This document shows, piece by piece, positions 56,817 to 64,000 of a DNA stretch of 64,000 bases. Every line of letters begins with the position of its first letter. The stretch's first letter is position 1. A program made the position numbers and the translations under genes. The notes beneath the pieces are model-generated. The model saw only the letters and a program-made list of their open reading frames with translations. It was not told where the DNA came from and ran no database searches. The stretch comes from Pseudomonas viciae (GTDB taxonomy: Bacteria; Pseudomonadota; Gammaproteobacteria; Pseudomonadales; Pseudomonadaceae), in the NCBI RefSeq assembly GCF_004786035.1, contig NZ_CP035088.1, positions 2,578,001 through 2,642,000 on the forward strand. Direction: 5' to 3'.

Positions 56817-57437
56817 ATGGGCAATCACAAGATCGAGATTCGTCGCAGTAACGTCGAGAAAATCCTGTTGGCCGCCGAGAAGGTCTTTGCCGAGAAAGGC
56901 TTCGGCAGCACGGCCATGGCCGACATCGCCGCCGAAGTGCAATTGCCTCGTTCCAACCTGCATTACTACTTCAGCACCAAGAGCGAACTCTACAGCGCCG
57001 TGCTGTTCGACCTGCTGGAAGTCTGGAAGCAGGACGCCTTGTGCTTTGAAATGTTCGACGACCCACGGGTGGTGCTCAGCAGCTACATCCGCGCCAAGAT
57101 GAACCACTCCCGCAGCCGCCCCTACGGCTCGAAAGTCTGGGCCAACGAAATCATCCACGGCGCCCCGACGCTAGGCCAGGCCTTGGATGCCAGCCTTTAC
57201 GACTGGGCCAAGATGAAGGAAGCGAAAATCCGCCAGTGGGTGGAGGACAAACGCATCCTCCCCGTGGAACCGTCCAGCCTGCTCTACATGATCTGGGCCT
57301 CGACCCAGCACTACGCCGACTTCGACCACCAGATCAATATTCTCAATGATCATCAGCCGCTGTCGGACATGCAGTTCGAGCGGGCGGTGCAGACGGTGAC
57401 CAGTGTGATTTTGCGGGGGATTGGGTTGGAGCCCTGA
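56817..57437 (+). CDS. TetR-family regulator, RutR-like
   Basis: This is a 206-residue TetR repressor. The N-terminal helix-turn-helix (about 10-58) reads ILLAAEKVFAEKGFGSTAMA and LPRSNLHYYFSTKSELYSAV. The C-terminal ligand domain resembles RutR (YGSKVWANEIIHGAPTLGQA; LLYMIWASTQHYADFDHQIN). RutR-type proteins sense uracil or thymine. The gene is convergent with preA. The P. aeruginosa relative of this locus also carries a TetR gene beside preA/preT. It is therefore the likely regulator of pyrimidine degradation. AGGGAG precedes the ATG. Confidence 0.88.
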   Translation: MGNHKIEIRRSNVEKILLAAEKVFAEKGFGSTAMADIAAEVQLPRSNLHYYFSTKSELYSAVLFDLLEVWKQDALCFEMFDDPRVVLSSYIRAKMNHSRSRPYGSKVWANEIIHGAPTLGQALDASLYDWAKMKEAKIRQWVEDKRILPVEPSSLLYMIWASTQHYADFDHQINILNDHQPLSDMQFERAVQTVTSVILRGIGLEP

Positions 57438-57508
57438 GGTTTTGTGGTGAAGCTGATGGCCTCATCGCGAGCAAGCTCGCGAAGAGGCCAGTCCAGACAC
57501 CTCAGCCC

Positions 57509-58783
57509 TCAGACAGCAACATGATAGGGATTACGCGGATCATGGTTCCAATCCAAAAACGGCTTGCCCGTGTCCACCGTCACCATCTCGATGCAGTCCT
57601 GCACCGGGCAGGTGATTTGGCAGAGGTTGCAGCCCACGCATTCTTCATCGATCACTTCATATTTACGTGTTCCGTCCGCTTGCTTGAGGCTGGCGATGGC
57701 CTGGTGTGAAGTGTCCTCGCAGGCGATGTGGCAGCGGCCGCAACCGATGCAGGCGTCCTGGTCGATCTTGGCGATGACCTGGTAGTTGATGTCCAGGTAC
57801 TTCCAGTCGGTGGTGTTGCCCACCGCGCGCCCGGAGAAGGCCTGGAGGTTGGCGTGGCCGTGATCGTCCATCCAGCGTGACAGGCCGTCCTTCATCTCCT
57901 CGACGATGCGAAAACCATGCAGCATCGCCGCCGTGCAGACCTGCACCGCGCCGCTGCCCAGGGCGATGAATTCGGCGGCGTCGCGCCAGCTGCCGATGCC
58001 GCCGATGCCGCAGATCGGCAAGCCGTGGGTCTGTGGGTCGCGGGCGATTTCGGCGACCATGTTCAGGGCGATGGGTTTGACCGCCGAGCCACAGTAACCA
58101 CCATGGGTGCTCTGGCTGCCGACGGTGGGCAGGGCGACCATGCGGTCCAGGTCAACGCTGGTGATGGAGTTGATGGTGTTGATCAACGACACCGCGTCCG
58201 CGCCGCCGCGATGGGCCGCGCGGGCGGCGACGCGGATGTCGGTGATGTTCGGTGTGAGCTTGACGATCACCGGCAGCGAGCAATAGGTCTTGCACCAGCG
58301 AGTCACTTGCTCGACGTATTCCGGCACTTGGCCGACCGCCGCGCCCATGCCCCGTTCCGGCATGCCGTGGGGGCAACCGAAGTTCAGCTCGATGCCGTCG
58401 GCGCCAGTGGCCTCCACCAAGGGCAGGATGCGCTTCCACGACTCTTCCACGCACGGCACCATCAGCGACACGATCAACGCCCGGTCCGGCCAGTCCTTTT
58501 TCACCTGGGTGATTTCCCGCAGGTTGATCTCCAGCGAACGGTCGGTGATCAGCTCGATGTTATTGATGCCCAGCACCTCGCGATTGGCGCCGTAGTGGGC
58601 CGAGTAGCGCGACGACACGTTCACGGCGGCCGGGTCTTCCCCGAGGGTTTTCCAGACCACGCCACCCCAGCCGGCCTCGAAGGCGCGAACCACGTTGTAG
58701 GCCTTGTCGGTGGGCGGCGCGGAGGCCAGCCAGAACGGATTGGGGGCTTTGATGCCTGCGAAGACAATCGACAGATCGGCCAT
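57509..58783 (-). CDS. preA: NAD-dependent dihydropyrimidine dehydrogenase subunit PreA
   Basis: PreA is the catalytic subunit of the enzyme that reduces uracil and thymine to their 5,6-dihydro forms. The 424-residue protein has an FMN-binding TIM barrel like dihydroorotate dehydrogenase (IKAPNPFWLASAPPTDK; ELNFGCPHGMPERGMGAAVG; VIVKLTPNITD; ICGIGGIGSWRDAAEFIALG). Two C-terminal 4Fe-4S sites follow: CIGCGRCHIAC and CVGCNLCQITC. It begins directly at the preT stop. Only a partial REP lies between it and the convergent TetR gene. Confidence 0.95.
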   Translation of the reverse strand: MADLSIVFAGIKAPNPFWLASAPPTDKAYNVVRAFEAGWGGVVWKTLGEDPAAVNVSSRYSAHYGANREVLGINNIELITDRSLEINLREITQVKKDWPDRALIVSLMVPCVEESWKRILPLVEATGADGIELNFGCPHGMPERGMGAAVGQVPEYVEQVTRWCKTYCSLPVIVKLTPNITDIRVAARAAHRGGADAVSLINTINSITSVDLDRMVALPTVGSQSTHGGYCGSAVKPIALNMVAEIARDPQTHGLPICGIGGIGSWRDAAEFIALGSGAVQVCTAAMLHGFRIVEEMKDGLSRWMDDHGHANLQAFSGRAVGNTTDWKYLDINYQVIAKIDQDACIGCGRCHIACEDTSHQAIASLKQADGTRKYEVIDEECVGCNLCQITCPVQDCIEMVTVDTGKPFLDWNHDPRNPYHVAV

Positions 58784-60151
58784 TTACGCAGCCTCCACGT
58801 TGAGCATCAGTTGAGCGTTGATCGCCTCGGCGGCGAGCTTGCCATGTTGCACGGCCTGCACAGTGAGGTCCTGGTCCAGGCTGGTGCAATCGCCACCGGC
58901 ATACACCCCGGCAATGCTGGTGCGCAGTTGTTCGTCCACCAGGATCCGCCCGTCCTGGCGCTTGAGTTCCCGGGCCAGCGGATCCACCAGCGCGTTGTCG
59001 TCGAAGGCCTGGCCGATGGCTTTGAAAATGGCGTCGGCGGGCAGGTCGAAGGTTTCGGCGCTGGTGACCAGGCGACCGTTTTCCAGATGCGTACGGGAGA
59101 AGCGCATGCCGCGCACATTTCCAGTGTCGTCGAGCAAGACCTGTTGCGGCTGAGCCCAGGTCAGCAGGCGCACCTGATTGGCCTTGGCGATGTCTTGTTC
59201 ATGCACGGTGGCACCCATGTCTTCAAGGCCGCGCCGGTACACCAGGCTGACGTCCCGGGCGCCAAGACGCGCCATTTGCACGGCCATGTCGATGGCGGTG
59301 TTACCGGCGCCGAGGACGATGCAACGGTCGGCCAGCGGCAACTGGCTGAGGTCGTCGGCCTGGCGCAGTTCGCGGATGTACTCGGTGGCGGCCAGCAGCC
59401 CCGGCGCTTGTTCGTCGCTCAGGCCCAGCTGTTTGCTGGCGGCCAGGCCGAGGCCGAGGAACACCGCGTCGAACTGTTGGTGCAAATCGCTCAGGCTCAG
59501 GTTCTCGCCTAGCTTCTGGCCATGGCGGATTTCGATGCCGCCGATGTCCAGCAGAAAGGCCAGTTCGCGCTGGGCGTAATCGCCTACCAGTTTGTATTTG
59601 GCGATGCCGTATTCGTTGAGGCCGCCGGCTTTTTCCCGTGCTTCGAAGATCACCACGTCATGCCCGTGCATCGCGCTGCGGTGGGCGCAGGACAAGCCCG
59701 CAGGGCCCGCGCCGACCACGGCGATGCGCTTGCCGGTGGCGGCGCCGCGTTTGAAGGGGTGCTCGCTGAAGTGGGCGTTGTCTACGGCATAGCGCTGTAA
59801 TGAACCGATCAGTACCGGCGCGCACTCCCGGGCGTTGTTGCGCACGCAGGCTTGCTGGCAAAGGATCTCGGTGGGACAGACCCGGGCGCAACTGCCACCG
59901 AGGATGTTGGCCGAGAGGATTTTCTGTGCTGCGCCTTGGACGTTGTCCTGGTGGATGTTGCGAATGAACGAGGGGATATCGATCTCGCTTGGACAGGCGT
60001 TCACGCACGGCGCGTCGTAGCAGTACAGACAGCGGGAGGCTTCCAGGTGGGCCTGGCGCGCATTGAGCGGCGGCGCCAGGTCGCTGAAACGGGCGGCGAG
60101 GGTGGCCGGCTCTTCCGGGGAATGGGGGAGGTGACTCAAGGGCTGGATCAT
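58784..60151 (-). CDS. preT: NAD-dependent dihydropyrimidine dehydrogenase subunit PreT
   Basis: PreT is the electron-input subunit (455 residues) that passes electrons from NAD(P)H to PreA. The N-terminal iron-sulfur region has CYDAPCVNACPSEIDIPSF and CARVCPTEILCQQACVR. Next come an FAD domain (IAVVGAGPAGLSCAHRSAMH) and a nucleotide domain (VLGAGNTAIDMAVQMARLGA), ending IAGVYAGGDCTSLDQDLTVQ. It belongs to the GltD-like family; the PreA partner fixes its role. Confidence 0.95.
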   Translation of the reverse strand: MIQPLSHLPHSPEEPATLAARFSDLAPPLNARQAHLEASRCLYCYDAPCVNACPSEIDIPSFIRNIHQDNVQGAAQKILSANILGGSCARVCPTEILCQQACVRNNARECAPVLIGSLQRYAVDNAHFSEHPFKRGAATGKRIAVVGAGPAGLSCAHRSAMHGHDVVIFEAREKAGGLNEYGIAKYKLVGDYAQRELAFLLDIGGIEIRHGQKLGENLSLSDLHQQFDAVFLGLGLAASKQLGLSDEQAPGLLAATEYIRELRQADDLSQLPLADRCIVLGAGNTAIDMAVQMARLGARDVSLVYRRGLEDMGATVHEQDIAKANQVRLLTWAQPQQVLLDDTGNVRGMRFSRTHLENGRLVTSAETFDLPADAIFKAIGQAFDDNALVDPLARELKRQDGRILVDEQLRTSIAGVYAGGDCTSLDQDLTVQAVQHGKLAAEAINAQLMLNVEAA

Positions 60152-60223
60152 GGAATGGGCCTCACGGTGTTTGAGGTGCTGCCTCTGGTGGGCAGTGGTT
60201 TTTTCGTTGTCTGGACCGACGTC

Positions 60224-60322
60224 TTCGCGAGCAAGCCCGCTCCCACAAGGGATTTGCTACACACCACACATCTGCGTCTATCCCAGATCCAATGTGGGAG
60301 CGGGCTTGCTCGCGAAGGCCGA
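60224..60322. repeat. REP pair (REPIN), inverted
   Basis: TTCGCGAGCAAGCCCGCTCC and GTGGGAGCGGGCTTGCTCGC face each other in the 182-base gap between hydA and preT. It may lower expression of preT/preA relative to hydA if the genes are one transcript. Confidence 0.9.
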
Positions 60323-60333
60323 AGGCCTGGATT

Positions 60334-62393
<2,060 letters not shown>

Positions 62394-63872
62394 ATGACCA
62401 GATCAACAGTGACTGAGCGCGACGGGTTGTTCGAGCTTGATGCCGGCAGCGACGTCCTCGACAGCCCCCGTTACAACCACGACATCGCGCCGACCAAGGT
62501 GCACGAGCGAACCTGGAACAAGTGGCACATCACTGCATTGTGGGTCGGCATGGCGATCTGCGTGCCGACCTACACCCTTGGCGGCGTTCTCACTGCCTAC
62601 TTTGGCCTGACGGTGGGCGAGGCGCTGCTGGCGATACTATTCGCCAACATCATCGTGTTGATTCCCCTGACCCTCAACGCCTTCGCCGGGACCAAGTACG
62701 GCATCCCGTTTCCGGTGTTGTTGCGTTCGTCCTTCGGTGTCATTGGCTCCAATGTCCCGTGTCTGATTCGCGCCTTGGTGGCGTGTGGCTGGTTTGGCAT
62801 CCAGACAATGTTCGGCGGGCTGGCGATCCACCTGTTTCTCGGCTCGGTGTTCGAAGGCTGGAAGAGCCTGGGCGGCACCGGTGAAGTGATCGGCTTCATG
62901 CTGTTCTGGGTCATGAACCTGTGGGTGGTGTTGCGCGGTGCCGAGTCGATCAAATGGCTGGAAACCTTGTCCGCGCCACTGCTGGTGCTGGTGGGGGCCG
63001 GGCTGTTGGTGTGGGCGTTGCCCAATGTGTCATTGACTGAGCTGATGGCGGTCCCGGCCAAACGGCCTGAAGGTGCTGGCGTGACCAGTTACTTTCTTGC
63101 CGGGCTGACGGCCATGGTCGGTTTCTGGGCGACGTTGTCGTTGAACATTCCTGACTTCAGCCGCTACGCCAAGAGCCAGAAAGACCAGATCGTGGGGCAG
63201 GTCATCGGCCTGCCGTTGACCATGTTCCTGTTTGCCTCCCTCGGCGTGGTCATGACCGCCGCCTCGGAGAAACTGGTGGGGGTGACCGTCTCCGATCCGG
63301 TGAGCTTGATCGGGCACATCCAGAGCCCGGTGTGGGTGGCCCTGGCCATGGTGCTGATCATCGTCGCCACGTTGTCGACCAACACCGCCGCCAACATCGT
63401 CTCGCCCACCAACGATTTCCAGAACCTGGCGCCGAAACTGATCGGCCGTACCAAGGCCGTCATGCTCACCGGGCTGGTGGGGTTGGCGCTGATGGCCCAC
63501 GAACTGCTGAAAAAGCTTGGCCTGATCGTCTCCGAGGTCAGTCTTGAATCGGTTTATTCGAACTGGTTGCTGGGTTATTCAAGCCTGCTGGGGCCCATTG
63601 CCGGGATCATGGTGGTGGACTATTTCCTGATCAAGAAACAGCAACTGGATCTGGCCGGGCTGTACCGCGACGACGTTTATCCGGCATGGAACTGGAACGG
63701 CTTCATCGCCTTTGGCGTGCCGGTGCTGCTGACCTTGTTGTCCCTGGGCAGCGACGCGTTCAGCTGGTTCTACAGCTACGGCTGGTTCACCGGTTCGGCG
63801 CTGGGCGGGGTGATTTATTACGGGTTGTGCGGTTTTCGTGCGAGCCCATCCGTCGCCAAATCTGAGGTGTGA
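62394..63872 (+). CDS. NCS1 family nucleobase:cation symporter
   Basis: This 492-residue inner-membrane transporter has about 12 helices and the NCS1 pattern: N-terminal ERTWNKWHITALWVGMAICV, YGIPFPVLLRSSFGVIGSNV, FWATLSLNIPDFSRYAKSQ, TAANIVSPTNDFQNL and GIMVVDYFLIKKQQLDLAGL. It would import uracil, thymine, dihydropyrimidine or hydantoin for the divergent degradation genes. The ATG at 62394 has GGAG 5 bases upstream; an in-frame ATG at 62361 is possible. A REP pair follows the stop. Confidence 0.92.
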   Translation: MTRSTVTERDGLFELDAGSDVLDSPRYNHDIAPTKVHERTWNKWHITALWVGMAICVPTYTLGGVLTAYFGLTVGEALLAILFANIIVLIPLTLNAFAGTKYGIPFPVLLRSSFGVIGSNVPCLIRALVACGWFGIQTMFGGLAIHLFLGSVFEGWKSLGGTGEVIGFMLFWVMNLWVVLRGAESIKWLETLSAPLLVLVGAGLLVWALPNVSLTELMAVPAKRPEGAGVTSYFLAGLTAMVGFWATLSLNIPDFSRYAKSQKDQIVGQVIGLPLTMFLFASLGVVMTAASEKLVGVTVSDPVSLIGHIQSPVWVALAMVLIIVATLSTNTAANIVSPTNDFQNLAPKLIGRTKAVMLTGLVGLALMAHELLKKLGLIVSEVSLESVYSNWLLGYSSLLGPIAGIMVVDYFLIKKQQLDLAGLYRDDVYPAWNWNGFIAFGVPVLLTLLSLGSDAFSWFYSYGWFTGSALGGVIYYGLCGFRASPSVAKSEV

Positions 63873-63883
63873 AGGAGGGCCCC

Positions 63884-63981
63884 ATCGCGAGCAAGCTCGC
63901 TCCCACACTGGATTCGGGTGGCCGCGAAATCTATGCGCACAGTAGATCCCTTGTGGGAGCGAGCTTGCTCGCGATAGCGGC
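63884..63981. repeat. REP pair (REPIN), inverted
   Basis: TCGCGAGCAAGCTCGCTCCC and GTGGGAGCGAGCTTGCTCGC face each other just after the NCS1 stop, at the right edge of the window. Confidence 0.9.
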
Positions 63982-64000
63982 CTCAAAAACACCAAAAAAA

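Overview
The window looks like a chromosomal segment of a fluorescent Pseudomonas (P. fluorescens group). The evidence is high GC, a bkdR-bkdA1A2B-lpdV operon, a MucR-type MHYT-GGDEF-EAL protein, a preT/preA/dihydropyrimidinase pyrimidine-degradation block, a DUF6124 gene, and many paired copies of the REP sequence with core GTGGGAGCGGGCTTGCTCGC at operon ends. No rRNA, tRNA, phage, integrase, transposase or CRISPR array was seen. Species assignment is inference.

Layout. 0-4.2 kb: a partial RND efflux permease with its lipoprotein adaptor, divergent from an RstAB-like two-component pair. 4.3-13.6 kb: ordinary single genes (DUF1345 membrane protein, nicotinamidase, MucR-like c-di-GMP protein, AlkD-like HEAT protein, RcnB-like periplasmic protein, an emfourin/protealysin inhibitor-protease pair, an FKBP, and a P450 divergent from an ArsR-like regulator). 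13.6-41.4 kb: a large methylated-amine catabolic region. 41.5-48.5 kb: branched-chain amino acid degradation (ilvE, lpdV, bkdB, bkdA2, bkdA1, bkdR). 48.5-55.6 kb: a hexuronate operon (OprD-type porin, uronate dehydrogenase, SMP-30 lactonase, TRAP transporter, aldose epimerase). 56.2-56.6 kb: a DUF6124 gene behind a structured leader. 56.8-63.9 kb: reductive pyrimidine degradation (RutR-like TetR, preA, preT, dihydropyrimidinase, NCS1 transporter).

The methylated-amine region is the centre of interest. Read together, its genes encode trimethylamine -> TMAO (Tmm) -> dimethylamine (Tdm) -> methylamine (DmmA/B/C/D, including a DUF3445 haem N-demethylase) -> gamma-glutamylmethylamide (GmaS) -> N-methylglutamate (MgsABC) -> glutamate plus a C1 unit. 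The last step would be done by the four sarcosine-oxidase-like subunits, here read as MgdABCD. Two separate FolD/PurU pairs would take C1 units on tetrahydrofolate to formate. An XRE-cupin regulator sits between the two central operons, and a cytosolic NarX-like kinase with a NarL-type regulator and a PAS protein is divergent from the dmm operon. The three main promoters (purU/mgd, gmaS/mgs, dmm/tmm/tdm) share a 15-bp palindrome related to TTTCCTATAGGGAAA. It occurs as pairs spaced exactly 20 bp, which I propose as the operator of a methylamine regulon. A sigma-54-type promoter overlaps the gmaS-proximal pair.

Between about 27.3 and 30.3 kb the ammonium transporter, the second folD and an APC permease are all broken by frameshifts, while genes on both sides are intact. 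This is either local decay or local sequence error. All functions are inferred from sequence pattern and gene context; no database search was run.
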